From positions 2,294,001 to 2,358,000 of the forward strand of contig NZ_JNIM01000001.1 of assembly GCF_000702505.1 (NCBI RefSeq): 64,000 nucleotides of DNA. The letters are read 5' to 3'. Each line of letters begins with the position of its first letter. Positions within the stretch are counted from its first letter, which is position 1. Origin of the DNA: Thermogemmatispora carboxidivorans (lineage in GTDB: Bacteria; Chloroflexota; Ktedonobacteria; Ktedonobacterales; Ktedonobacteraceae). This document shows positions 35,238-43,951 of the stretch, in pieces. The notes below the pieces were generated by a model. It was not told the origin of the DNA, searched no databases, and saw nothing but the letters and a program-made list of their open reading frames with translations. Made by a program: the position numbers and the translations under genes.

Positions 35238-37178
35238 TCATGAGGCTTCTGTCTTGTCGGCGGGCGGTCCGGCGGCAGCCTGCTGGCTGTCGTTCTCGCT
35301 GGTCTCTGTCTCCGGCACCTCCGGCACGGGCAGCCCGAAGAGGCGCATGATCTTGAGGGCGTTGGTGGTTGGGCAGGGGCCGGGCCGCAGGCGGTAGTCG
35401 AAGACCATTGCTCCGTCGCTGATCTCCTCGCGAAAGTGGTAGTTGCTGATCCCCGGGAGTTCCTCGGCGAGGCGGGTCAGGTCGAGGTCGTGGGTGGCCA
35501 GCAGGCCGGCGCAGGGTTTGCCCGTGGTAGCGAGGGCGCGCAGGTAGGCACGACTGCCGATGCGCCGTTCGCGGTTGTTGGTGCCGCGGAAGATTTCGTC
35601 GATGAGGAAGAGCAGCGGCGCGCTGTCGGGGTGTTCGACGGCGTCCAGCAGGGCGCGCAGGCGTCGTACTTCGGCGTAGAAGTAGGAGGCGTCTTCGGTC
35701 AGGGCGTCGTTGATGCGCATGCTGGCGAAGAGGCGCAGGGGGGTCAGGCGCAGGCGGACGGCGTTGACCGGGGCGCCGGCGTTGGCCAGGACCAGGTTGA
35801 GGCCGACGGTGCGCAGGAAGGTGCTCTTGCCGGCCATGTTGGAGCCGCTGATGATGGCAATGGCTCCCGGCTGGCGCAGGGCGAAGTCGTTGAGGATTTT
35901 TCTGCTGGGCGGCAGGAGGGGATGGCCCAGACCCTGGCCTTCGTAGAGGAGGGCCGGAGCCTGGGGACCGACGAGGAGCTCGGGAAGGTGGTAGTCGGGG
36001 TTGAGGTCGGCGAAGGTGGCCAGTGAGCAGAGGGCTTCCAGCTCAAACCAGGTCTCCAGCCAGCGCCGCATCTGCTGGGCCAGGCGGGCTTTCCAGGCGT
36101 TGAGGCGCAGGGCGATGAGGAATTCCCAGGGGAGGAAGAGGTGTAGCAGGAGGGTGAGGAGCAGGTTCTGCCCGAAGGAGGCCAAGCTGAGGAGCAGGGA
36201 GAGATGGCGCAGGGCGCGGGCGGGACTGAGCTGGCCGGCGCCGGTGAAGGGCTGGCAGAGTTGCTGCAGGTGGGGCTGCTGGGGATGGCGGCGCCGTTCG
36301 ACGGAGGCGAAGGTGGCGCTGAGCTGGGCGCAGGTGCTCTGCAGGGCGAAGGCTTCGTCGAAGAGGTCGCCGGCGTCGCCGCGCCGCAGGAGGAAGAGGA
36401 GCAGGCTGAGGGCGGCGCTGATGGGCCACCAGGGGGGCAGATGCAGGAGGAGCTGCCCGGCCAGGAGAAGCAGGGTCAGGAGGTTGAGGCTGCCCATGAG
36501 GGCCAGGCTCTGCTTGAGGCGAGCCGGGGGCGCTTCTTGCCGCAGACGCCCAAGCAGTTGGGCGCCGCGCAGGAGGCTGCTCTGTCCGCCGGCCAGGCGC
36601 GCTTCGATCTGCAGGCGGTGGCGGAAGAGGCGCAGCGGCTTCAGTTCGGCGACCAGGGCCTGCCGCCGCTGGATGGTGGCCGGCTCGACGCTCTCGGCCA
36701 GCAGCCAGCTCTTGAGGAGCAGGCTCCCCTCGCGGGTGGTGGCCGTGTTGAGCAGGCGGTGCAGGGAGCGCGGCCCGCTGATGTCGAGGTCGAAGTCGAA
36801 GGGGTGGGTGGCGTCGCTGTCGGAGAGGTCGCGCCCGCCGGGCAGGGGGGCGATGGTCTGCCAGTCGACGAGCAGGCGCGCGCGTTCGTCGCGGGTCAGC
36901 CAGACGAGCAGGCGCAGGCGGGCCAGGTGGCGCTCGATGCGCCGGTGCTGGGCGGCGAGGCCGCCGAAGATGAGCATGGCCAGGGCGAAGCTGATCAGGC
37001 CCGCCCACCAGTGCAGGGCCAGGCCCAGGATCAGGCCGCTGGCCAGGCCGACGGCGAAGATGGCGACGCGCAGCCATGAGTAGCGGTTGCTGCGCGTGTC
37101 CAGGCGCGCGATGCGCCGCAGCAGGCGCTCCTCGTGTCGCTGGAGGGCCTGCAGTCGGGCGGCTTTTTCGGGATGCAT
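35238..37178 (-). CDS. Membrane-embedded MutS-family ATPase
   Basis: The C-terminal third is a MutS ATPase core: Walker A SGSNMAGKSTFLRTVG, DDA-type NDALTEDASYFYAEVRRL, Walker B LLFLIDEIFRGTNNRER and ATHDLDLTRL. The N-terminal part lacks the mismatch-recognition domain. Instead it has hydrophobic helices at about 38-85 and at least two further clusters in the middle (about 225-265 and 345-375), so the protein is probably membrane-bound. The open frame extends upstream to 37736, but the ATG at 37178 follows AGAGGAG by about 8 nt and gives 646 aa. Function unknown; classical mismatch repair is unlikely. Confidence 0.83.
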   Translation of the reverse strand: MHPEKAARLQALQRHEERLLRRIARLDTRSNRYSWLRVAIFAVGLASGLILGLALHWWAGLISFALAMLIFGGLAAQHRRIERHLARLRLLVWLTRDERARLLVDWQTIAPLPGGRDLSDSDATHPFDFDLDISGPRSLHRLLNTATTREGSLLLKSWLLAESVEPATIQRRQALVAELKPLRLFRHRLQIEARLAGGQSSLLRGAQLLGRLRQEAPPARLKQSLALMGSLNLLTLLLLAGQLLLHLPPWWPISAALSLLLFLLRRGDAGDLFDEAFALQSTCAQLSATFASVERRRHPQQPHLQQLCQPFTGAGQLSPARALRHLSLLLSLASFGQNLLLTLLLHLFLPWEFLIALRLNAWKARLAQQMRRWLETWFELEALCSLATFADLNPDYHLPELLVGPQAPALLYEGQGLGHPLLPPSRKILNDFALRQPGAIAIISGSNMAGKSTFLRTVGLNLVLANAGAPVNAVRLRLTPLRLFASMRINDALTEDASYFYAEVRRLRALLDAVEHPDSAPLLFLIDEIFRGTNNRERRIGSRAYLRALATTGKPCAGLLATHDLDLTRLAEELPGISNYHFREEISDGAMVFDYRLRPGPCPTTNALKIMRLFGLPVPEVPETETSENDSQQAAAGPPADKTEAS

Positions 37179-37639
37179 AGGCGATGCTCCTCTGTCTGTG
37201 CCAGGGCTTGTGATCAGGCCGCCGCGCGCTCTGACTCGGGCCGGACCGGGTCGCGGCACCCCTGGGACGGCGGGCGGACGGGCGAACGGTCGGACGGCTG
37301 GCGAGGACTCGGGCGGAGGCGGGCGGCGCTTGGGAGGGCGTGCCGTGAATGTCGGTCTGCCTGGGCACGCTTCCCGTTTGATCAGATGATAGCGCGTCTG
37401 GCAAGAGGAGAACAGGGGGGAGGGTCTGGCCGGAGGGAGCGGCTGGCGGAGAAAGAGAAAGAGATCCCCGCCCTTGAGCAAGGGCAGGGATCTCAGCAAC
37501 GAAGAGAGGAGGCCGGGAGGTTGTTCGTTCGCCAGGAACGCGCTGCAAGGGGCGGGCGTCCCTGCCCAACCTGCTGAGCTGTGGTTGCTGGCCCTCCCGT
37601 TGTGCTTAAGGCCGGGTATCAGATCAGGGCGGGCCAGGC
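37179..37639 (-). other. Intergenic region upstream of the MutS-like gene
   Basis: No gene is supported in this very GC-rich stretch. It holds the hairpin at 37461-37494. Confidence 0.5.
37461..37494 (-). terminator. Strong hairpin after the Prim-Pol-like gene
   Basis: GAGATCCC-c-GCCCTT, loop GAGC, AAGGGC-a-GGGATCTC: a 14-bp stem with one mismatch. Probably ends the minus-strand transcript from 37951. Confidence 0.65.
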
Positions 37640-37951
37640 TTATGGCCCGCTGGTGCCGGGAATGGGAAGAAGGGTCTCGCGGCCATCGCGGCCCATGATG
37701 ACGACGCCAATGCCCGCGCGAGGAGCCAGGCGCCACCAGCGGCGGATCTCTTCTTCATCGGTGGTGGCGCAGGCCAGCGTGGGGACCCGCGGGTGAGGCG
37801 CACTGCAGCCCGGACGCTCGCAGGTACAGCGCCCGTCGGGAAGGCGCTCGTAGAGAGGCACGACGCGCCAGCCGTGCCGCGCGTAGGACAGGGCGTAATC
37901 CAGTAAGCGGCCCCTGTCGATGACGACGTGTCGTTCCAGGTAGGTCACCAT
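37640..37951 (-). CDS. Prim-Pol N-terminal-domain-only protein
   Basis: 103 aa. It matches only the beginning of the bifunctional primase/polymerase (Prim-Pol) N-terminal domain: LDYALSYARHGWRVVPLY, CTCERPGCSAPHPRVPTLACATTDEEEIRRWWRLAPRAGIGV-type residues, then it stops before the catalytic aspartates. AAAGGAG lies 7 nt before the ATG, so it is still set up for translation. It may be a decayed primase or a short binding domain with a new role. A tetranucleotide repeat abuts its ribosome-binding site. Confidence 0.7.
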   Translation of the reverse strand: MVTYLERHVVIDRGRLLDYALSYARHGWRVVPLYERLPDGRCTCERPGCSAPHPRVPTLACATTDEEEIRRWWRLAPRAGIGVVIMGRDGRETLLPIPGTSGP

Positions 37952-37961
37952 GGGCCGGCTC

Positions 37962-38017
<56 letters not shown>

Positions 38018-38121
38018 GGTGCGCTGAGACTGCCTCCCTTCGGGAGGAGAGACCGCCCGCTGGCTCGGCGCTCGCTACCCCGCTGACCGACTGCCTGTCT
38101 GCCTGCCTGCCTGGGGCTTCC

Positions 38122-38159
38122 CCCGTCCTGTCCCGTCCTGTCCCGTCCTGTCCCGTCCC
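38122..38159. repeat. 10-bp tandem repeat
   Basis: CCCGTCCTGT repeats three full times plus a partial copy. Confidence 0.85.
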
Positions 38160-38160
38160 A

Positions 38161-38203
38161 CACCGGCCTCTCCGGCGGAGCCCCCACTCCGCCGGAGCCG
38201 GTG
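38161..38203. terminator. Long GC-rich hairpin
   Basis: CTCCGGCGGAG (38170-38180) pairs perfectly with CTCCGCCGGAG (38187-38197) around a 6-nt loop, with outer CACCGG/CCGGTG. No T run; a structural insulator or terminator. Confidence 0.5.
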
Positions 38204-38411
38204 GGTGCAGCCTTCCAGTAACCAGAAGGATTACTTATATTGTACGCGATGCTCCAAATATATGTTTGTCGATATAGGACCGCTGCTGACAGTGCTGCTC
38301 GCTGGCTGGCGACCTGGGAGGCACTGGTTGTGGAAGGGTGCACTGGGGCAATCTTCGGCTCATGTGGCCCTTGCGCGGGGCCGCTTCGAAACCCGGCGAG
38401 TGCCCCCGGGA

Positions 38412-38436
38412 AATGCGGTCAGATTCTGACCGCATT
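38412..38436. promoter_or_regulatory. Perfect 25-bp palindrome in the CRISPR leader region
   Basis: AATGCGGTCAGA (38412-38423), one central T, then TCTGACCGCATT (38425-38436). All 12 pairs match. Operator or cruciform; binding protein unknown. Confidence 0.6.
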
Positions 38437-38463
38437 GACCTCTGGACGTGGAGCTTCTGCCTG

Positions 38464-38472
38464 TGGTATACT
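38464..38472 (+). promoter_or_regulatory. Possible leader promoter for the CRISPR array
   Basis: TGG-TATACT, an extended -10 about 190 nt upstream of the first repeat and pointing into the array. The same TGG-TATACT string recurs at 39077-39085, past the array. Confidence 0.4.
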
Positions 38473-38664
38473 CGAAAATGCGATGCTGCCTCTTCGAAAC
38501 TCGCCCCTTGCGGTTTGCAGAAGACGAGTTTCGAGAAAGGTCGTGGGACGATATGTTCTGCGCGCGGGAGAGGGAGGAAAACGAGCCTCTCAGACGCCAA
38601 AAATGGGGCCTCAATCGTTCGTGGATGGTGAAGCACTATTCCTGACCTCTTTCTGCCGCCCGCG

Positions 38665-39068
38665 GTTGCAGAGGGGACGATCCGGGAGAGGATACTGAAA
38701 GGCCGATAGCTCTTCGTCATCGAGGAGGTTTTCAAAAGTTGCAGAGGGGACGATCCGGGAGAGGATACTGAAAGGCTTGCCGGATCTTGATCATCAAGCG
38801 GCTCAATCAGGTTGCAGAGGGGACGATCCGGGAGAGGATACTGAAAGTTGCCTCCAATGAGTTGTCTGTCATGACAATTGGCTGTTGCAGAGGGGACGAT
38901 CCGGGAGAGGATACTGAAAGGCGCTTCTCCAAGCAACGGCAATCTCACTGTGCCGTCGTTGCAGAGGGGACGATCCGGGAGAGGATACTGAAAGACGTAG
39001 ACGTTATAGCTGGTGGCATTGGGCACCCGGAGTTGCAGGGGGGACGATCCGAAGGAGGATACTGAAAC
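38665..39068 (+). CRISPR. Orphan CRISPR array, six 37-bp repeats and five spacers
   Basis: Repeats start at 38665, 38738, 38811, 38884, 38958 and 39032. The unit begins GTTGCAGAGG and ends GGATACTGAAAG; the first five copies are identical. Spacers are 36, 36, 36, 37 and 37 bp and unlike one another. The last repeat has five changes, including its final base (C for G), which marks the leader-distal end. The leader is therefore on the left and transcription runs to the right. The GAAAG end suits a type I or III handle. No cas gene occurs in the window. Confidence 0.95.
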
Positions 39069-39477
39069 GCGATACGTGGTATACTACAAGATAGTGAGAA
39101 GTGAGAGGCAATACTGATTTGACTGGCACACACGCGGATCGTTGTCCGCTCCTGACCGCCTGGCCGCTCCCGTGGCCATAACCAGGACTGGGCCAGACGA
39201 CGCTACGCTGCCCTGTCCTGCCCTGGCCAATAGCCCAGGCTCCCGGCTGCTCCATCCTACACGCTCGCGCAACTGAAACGACAGCTGAGCAGCTCAGCCA
39301 GCAGCCACCAGGAGAGGAGACGATGACGAACCAGGCTCTGCCCCTCTCGTTCGCCGGCTAACTGCCTCGGGCAGCGCCAGCCAGCCGCGTCTGTCCGCCT
39401 GTCTCTCTGTCTCTCTATCTATCTCTGTCTATCTATCTGGCTGTGCTCGTATGCGAGGCCGGGGAGGGCTTTCGTCT
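39069..39477 (+). other. Region between the CRISPR array and kinase A
   Basis: No gene. An extended -10 TGG-TATACT (39077-39085) may be the promoter of kinase A, with a leader of nearly 390 nt. A CT/ATCT low-complexity run covers about 39400-39440. Confidence 0.5.
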
Positions 39478-42177
39478 ATGACACGCGATCAGGGGCCTGG
39501 CGAGGATGGGCGGCAACAGGAGGGAACAGGCAGCCGCATCGGCAATTATCGCTTGCTGCGCCGCCTCGGACGCGGCGGCTTCAGTACCGTCTATCTGGCT
39601 CGCCATCTGATTCTGCAGTCGCGCCCCCCCGTGGCCCTCAAGCGCTTGCTGACACCCCTCGATTCTCCACGCGCGCGCTCCCTCTTTATCGATGAGGCCC
39701 GCTTGCTGGAGCAACTGCGCCATCCCCATATTCTTCCGCTCATCGATGCCGGCATCGATGACGAGGGCTTCCCCTATCTGGTGACGCTCTACGCCGCCGG
39801 CGGCTCCCTGCGCGCTCGCTTGCAACGCGCCAACGGGCGCCCTCTGCCCCTGGAGGAGGCCCTGGCCATCGTCGCTCAGGTCGGCTCGGCCCTCCACTAC
39901 GCCCACGAGCGCGGCGTGATCCATCGCGATCTGAAGCCGGAAAATGTGCTCTTTACCGACCACGGCGAGGCCCTGCTGGCCGATTTCGGTATCGCCTTCT
40001 TGCTCGGCTCGCGCAGCCTGGAACAGGCCAGCGTGAGCGGCACCCCCGCCTATATGGCGCCCGAGCAGTTCCGCGGCCAGGTCTCCCGCCAGAGCGATCA
40101 GTACGCCCTGGCCTGCCTGACCTATGAGCTGACGACCGGCCACCGCGTCTTTGAGGATCACGATGCTCTGGTGCTGATGTATCGCCATACGCAGGAGGAG
40201 CCACGCCCTCCGCGGGCCTATAATCCGCATCTGCCCGCTCCGATCGAGGCGGCGATTCTGCGCGGCCTGGCTAAGGAGCGCTCCGAGCGCTATCCCAATG
40301 TGCTGAGCTTTGTGCGGGCCTTGCATGCTTTCCGCCCCTTCGGCGGCCCCGGCCCGGATCTCGGAGTAACCGCGCCGATGGCCGGCGTTGACGATGAAGA
40401 GGGGAACGATCCCGCCGCGGGCCTGGGGGACGATCCCGGCGGCAATGGCTCGCTGTGGGATGCGGCTGAGGATGCGACGGGAACGGTCTGGCGCGAGGGC
40501 ACTCGCCGGGCGTTGCTGTGGCCGGCGGCCAGGCAGGAGGAGCCTCCCCCAGAGGCGGAGATGACTGGTAGTGGGGAGCTGGCGACGCGCTCGCTGACTC
40601 CCGATTGGGCCTGGGCCGCCCCGGCTGCTGCTGGCCCCGGCTCGGACGAGTGGGAGGCCGAGCCGCGCTGGACTCCTCCAGACCCGGGCTACGGGGCGAC
40701 GTTGCTTCCCCCGGCTCCAGAACCCGGCCAGCTTGAACGGCAGACCGGTTCTCCGCTTGTCTCGTCGCCCGCTCCGGCTGACGGCCCCGCTATTATTGCC
40801 CTGCCTCGCCGCTCGCGCTCGTCGCCGCCAACCCGGACGGCACTACCCTCGCGCCAGGCGTCCGCTGCGCCTGCACAGCGCAACCGTCCGTCACGCAGTC
40901 CCTCGATCTCGCCCGCAGGCCCGAGTACGGGGAGCGCTCCGGCGGCACTGGCGGCCTCCGCACCGGCAGCCTCCGCACCCGTTCGCGCTGCTGCGGGATC
41001 GGCTACCTGGCTGCCGTGGCTCGCGGCCCGGGCCTTCTCGCGCCTGGGCCTGACAGCGCTGGCCCTGCTGCTGGTGGCAGTCCTGGCGCTGACGCTGCTG
41101 CCGCTCGGCCTGGGCCTGCTGCATCCCTCGGCCACCGTGACGCTGGTACCGGCCACCCATACGCTGCAACGCACCTATACGCTGAGCGCCCGCGTCGGCG
41201 CCCAGGCCGATCCCGCTCGCCTGGTCGTCCCCGCTCGCCTGCTCTCGACACCGCCCCAGTCTCAGTCTCGTACGACGACCGCCTCCGGCCACGCCTCTAC
41301 ACCTGCAACGCAGGCACATGGGACGCTGACATTTTATAATGGTGAGGCTGTTTCTCAAACAGTGGGTAAAGGAACGATTATAACAGGTTCTGATGGGGTA
41401 AGAGTAGTAACAGATGCTGAGGCTAATATCCCTCCTGCGAAAGCTCCTGTCTATGGGCAGGTGGATGTTCCTGCTCATGCTATAGACGGCGGAGCACGTG
41501 GCAATATCCCTGCTTTAGATATTAATCAGGCTTGTTGTAGTAATAACGATACTATCTTTGTGAGGAATCTTGCAGGCTTCACCGGGGGGCAAGATCCGCA
41601 GAGCTACACCTTTGTCCAGCAGAGCGATATCGATAACGCTGCGGCGGCCCTCAAGCCGGCCCTGATCGGCAGCGCCCGCACCGCCTTCGCCAGCCTCAAG
41701 GACAGCGCTGAGGAGAGCGTCGGCGATCCCCAATGCACCAGCCAGGTCAACAGCGACCACCGCGCCGGCGAGCGCGCCAGTAGCGTCACTGTGACCGTGA
41801 CCGCCTCCTGCAGCGGCCTCGTCTACGACCGCAACAGTGTCATCACCCTCGTCACCGCCCTGCTCAACGCCGACATCGCCCGCAGCTACGGCAGCGGCTA
41901 CCATCCGACGCAGCCCATCCAGACACAGATCAGCGCCGCCCGCTCCGGCGGTCAGAGCGCCGTCCTCACCGTCCAGGCGCGCGGCACCTGGCGCTATCAG
42001 TTCAGCCCGAGCCAGCTCGACGCCCTCAAAGCGCTCATCGCGGGCCGCGATCCCGAGCAGGCTCGCGCCCTCCTGCGCCGCCAGCCGGGCATCGCCGACG
42101 TCACCCTCAGCCTGGCCTTCGGACAAAAGACCCTGCCCGGCGATCCCGCGCGCATCACCATCAGAGCTACCCCCTGA
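39478..42177 (+). CDS. Kinase A: Ser/Thr protein kinase, single TM, extracytoplasmic baseplate-J-like domain
   Basis: The kinase spans about 20-285 with all key motifs: [50 protein letters not shown] Pro/Ala-rich juxtamembrane region follows to about 510, one transmembrane helix is at about 525-548, and the exported part runs to 899. That part has baseplate-J-like motifs ([56 protein letters not shown]) and four Cys. An ATG at 39451 is in frame; 39478 is preferred because GGGGAGGG precedes it exactly as in paralogue C. Likely senses an envelope or surface signal. Codons 618-701 are unusually AT-rich. Confidence 0.88.
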   Translation: MTRDQGPGEDGRQQEGTGSRIGNYRLLRRLGRGGFSTVYLARHLILQSRPPVALKRLLTPLDSPRARSLFIDEARLLEQLRHPHILPLIDAGIDDEGFPYLVTLYAAGGSLRARLQRANGRPLPLEEALAIVAQVGSALHYAHERGVIHRDLKPENVLFTDHGEALLADFGIAFLLGSRSLEQASVSGTPAYMAPEQFRGQVSRQSDQYALACLTYELTTGHRVFEDHDALVLMYRHTQEEPRPPRAYNPHLPAPIEAAILRGLAKERSERYPNVLSFVRALHAFRPFGGPGPDLGVTAPMAGVDDEEGNDPAAGLGDDPGGNGSLWDAAEDATGTVWREGTRRALLWPAARQEEPPPEAEMTGSGELATRSLTPDWAWAAPAAAGPGSDEWEAEPRWTPPDPGYGATLLPPAPEPGQLERQTGSPLVSSPAPADGPAIIALPRRSRSSPPTRTALPSRQASAAPAQRNRPSRSPSISPAGPSTGSAPAALAASAPAASAPVRAAAGSATWLPWLAARAFSRLGLTALALLLVAVLALTLLPLGLGLLHPSATVTLVPATHTLQRTYTLSARVGAQADPARLVVPARLLSTPPQSQSRTTTASGHASTPATQAHGTLTFYNGEAVSQTVGKGTIITGSDGVRVVTDAEANIPPAKAPVYGQVDVPAHAIDGGARGNIPALDINQACCSNNDTIFVRNLAGFTGGQDPQSYTFVQQSDIDNAAAALKPALIGSARTAFASLKDSAEESVGDPQCTSQVNSDHRAGERASSVTVTVTASCSGLVYDRNSVITLVTALLNADIARSYGSGYHPTQPIQTQISAARSGGQSAVLTVQARGTWRYQFSPSQLDALKALIAGRDPEQARALLRRQPGIADVTLSLAFGQKTLPGDPARITIRATP
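41331..41580 (+). other. AT-rich cassette inside the kinase A ectodomain
   Basis: By hand count 110 of 250 bases are G or C (44%), against about 60-75% on either side. Codon choice changes too (many TTT, ATA, GTA, AAT). The frame stays open, and the encoded segment aligns with the other paralogues (GTIITGSDGVRVVTDAE ... INQACC). Confidence 0.85.
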
Positions 42178-42257
42178 GCAGCCGCCTCGTCTGTCCGTAC
42201 GCTCTCCCGGCTCAACCTGGGCGGCCTCAGCCTCACCGTGCCACCAAACAGACAAAC

Positions 42258-42298
42258 GGCGCCAGGCATGCCTTGCCTCATGGCAGGCATACCGACGC
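42258..42298. terminator. Hairpin between kinase A and the lipoprotein gene
   Basis: ATGCCTTGCC pairs with GGCAGGCAT (one bulge) within a larger GGCG/CGCC stem. It would serve both convergent genes; no T run. Confidence 0.4.
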
Positions 42299-42353
42299 CG
42301 CTCTCGAGCATGCTCTTCCGCGCGCGCCGGCCCACTCCCGGCACCGCTCTCCT

Positions 42354-42890
42354 CTAGAGACGGTTCAAGGCGATCTGCGCCAGGCTCTGCTCAAGATCAA
42401 GCTGGCGATGTCCCGGGCTGAGCGCCTCGACCACCAGCACCGTGTTATCCTTGAGCACCGTCAGCAGTGTCTCCTGCCCGAAAGACGAACTGCGCTGCGT
42501 CTGAAAAGCCGCGTCGCCCAGGCTGACCGTCGCTGTCTGCCGGCTCAGGTCGAGGGCCGCGCTCTTGGCCTGATTGTAGAGCTGCTGGGCGCTGGCCGCA
42601 TCGGCGGTAATCGAAAGGGCCAACGAGGCCCGCGCCACGTGGCTGTCCGAGGACGAGGTATAGAGGCACTCGCTCACCGTGGCGTTCTTGGGCTTGCTCA
42701 CCACCTCCTGCGGCTGCGAACGCACCGCGGCCCCCAACACCTGCCGCGCCTCGTCTGTCGTGATCAGCGAGCAGGCCGTTGTCGTGGTCGCCACTTGCTT
42801 GCTGCTGCCACAGGCAACCAGCAGGAAGAGGCAGAGAGCACCAGCCATCAGTAGCAGGGCCGCTGTGTGGGGGAAACGTCTTCCACGCAT
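42354..42890 (-). CDS. Secreted lipoprotein of unknown function (DUF3558-like)
   Basis: A signal peptide ends in the lipobox LLVACGSS, so the mature protein is lipid-anchored outside the membrane. The domain has ACSLITTDEARQVLGAAV near its start and a second Cys in SECLYTSSSD, a pattern like DUF3558-type lipoproteins. The frame extends to 43001; the ATG at 42890 behind AAAGGAG (11 nt) gives a proper signal peptide (178 aa). Convergent with kinase A, whose ectodomain shares the same compartment, so a partnership is conceivable but unproven. Confidence 0.72.
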   Translation of the reverse strand: MRGRRFPHTAALLLMAGALCLFLLVACGSSKQVATTTTACSLITTDEARQVLGAAVRSQPQEVVSKPKNATVSECLYTSSSDSHVARASLALSITADAASAQQLYNQAKSAALDLSRQTATVSLGDAAFQTQRSSSFGQETLLTVLKDNTVLVVEALSPGHRQLDLEQSLAQIALNRL

Positions 42891-43073
42891 CGAATCACAC
42901 ACTCCTTTTTCTTTCTGACACTGCAATCTGCAATCCACAATCGACAATCCGCCATCGCCAGAACCAGAATCAGAAAGCCAGCCAGCCGGACGGCGCGCCA
43001 CCTGGCCTCACCGCCGGCTACTGTTCATCACGCTCCACCAGCACCCCCTTTACTGCCCCTACCCAAAAGTCCG

Positions 43074-43409
43074 TTAGGGTACGGCGCATCCCCCTTCGGT
43101 CTGCTCGCTCTGTTTTGTAACTGAGTGTGATGATCGGTGATCCTGCTGCCTTTTCCTCTGTGGCTTCACATAAGCCCTGCTTTCCTGCCGTTGCGCTGAT
43201 TCATCTTCGTCTACGGTCTCTATCAAATCCTCGACACGAACATTGAGCGCCTCAGCAAGCTTTGCCAGTGTAGTGGTCGTAACCTCGACATAGGGATCGT
43301 GAAATATACGGCGGATGGTGTTATAGGCTACCTCGGACTTAATATGAAGCCTGGTCATCGAGAAGCCCTTTGCTTTTGCTACTTCTTTAACCCGCAGCCG
43401 GACTTTCAT
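43074..43409 (-). CDS. Small XRE-family (Cro/C1-type) HTH protein 1
   Basis: 111 aa. VRLRVKEVAKAKGFSMTRLHIKSEVAYNTIRRIFHDP is the helix-turn-helix, and VTTTTLAKLAEALNVRVEDLIE completes the five-helix fold. A basic, Gln-rich tail of about 40 residues follows. No clear ribosome-binding site precedes the ATG. One of four similar genes in 2 kb, all on the minus strand. Confidence 0.85.
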   Translation of the reverse strand: MKVRLRVKEVAKAKGFSMTRLHIKSEVAYNTIRRIFHDPYVEVTTTTLAKLAEALNVRVEDLIETVDEDESAQRQESRAYVKPQRKRQQDHRSSHSVTKQSEQTEGGCAVP

Positions 43410-43435
43410 GGCATGAGAATAACCTATTTAAGGAC

Positions 43436-43465
43436 TTGACAGTAGAGTGCTTAGGATGGTACTAT
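43436..43465 (+). promoter_or_regulatory. Possible promoter with no gene downstream
   Basis: TTGACA (43436-43441), 18 bp, TACTAT (43460-43465) on the plus strand. It points into 43470-43660, where no plus-strand gene is seen. It could drive an antisense or small RNA against HTH gene 2. Confidence 0.3.
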
Positions 43466-43660
43466 TCTGAAAGCGACATCAAAATGGCGACTTTGAAACG
43501 GCAAATATAGGTACAAAGGAAAGGAGGAGAAGCCGCAGTAGGGAGCCGAAGAGAGGCAAGTGGAAGAAGGAAAAGGGCCTGCCGCCGGCCTCGTCCTCCG
43601 CGGGGGAGGGAAACGAGGGAGTGAGAGGCGGTCAGGCCCTCCGGAGTAAGGGAGGAACAG

Positions 43661-43951
43661 TTAGGACGATGGGAAAGAGAATCTGCTCCGTGGCTGATAG
43701 CGGCGAGGGGGGCGGGCGCGCTTAGGAGGCGTCCCGGGGGGTGTCTCCTCATCGGGCAGGAACTCGATCAGGGTATGGGCCTGCACCCCCAGTGCCATCG
43801 CGATCTTGACGAGCGTACGCAAATTCACCTGTGCATACGGATCGCGGAAGATCCGGCGCACGGTGCGATCGTTGAGGTTGGCGGCCTTGCAGAGGGCGGA
43901 AGGAGTAAAGCCCTTCGCCTCGGCAATTTCCTTGATGCGCAGCCTGAACAC
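43661..43951 (-). CDS. Small XRE-family HTH protein 2
   Basis: FRLRIKEIAEAKGFTPSALCKAANLNDRTVRRIFRDP is the HTH, followed by VNLRTLVKIAMALGVQAHTLIE. The open frame reaches 44041, but GTG at 43951, 6 nt after AAGGAG, matches the start of the paralogues (96 aa). The C-terminal tail is Arg/Pro-rich. Target unknown. Confidence 0.8.
   Translation of the reverse strand: MFRLRIKEIAEAKGFTPSALCKAANLNDRTVRRIFRDPYAQVNLRTLVKIAMALGVQAHTLIEFLPDEETPPGTPPKRARPPRRYQPRSRFSFPSS

Noticed and set aside
36001..37083. Long plus-strand frames opposite the MutS-like gene
   Set aside because: Low-complexity Arg/Gly/Ala composition typical of shadow frames; the minus strand encodes clear ATPase motifs.
38235..39026. 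A 264-codon minus-strand frame across the CRISPR array with repeated FQYPLPDRPLCN-like motifs
   Set aside because: The repeats in the protein are simply the translated CRISPR repeats; the DNA is an array, not a gene.
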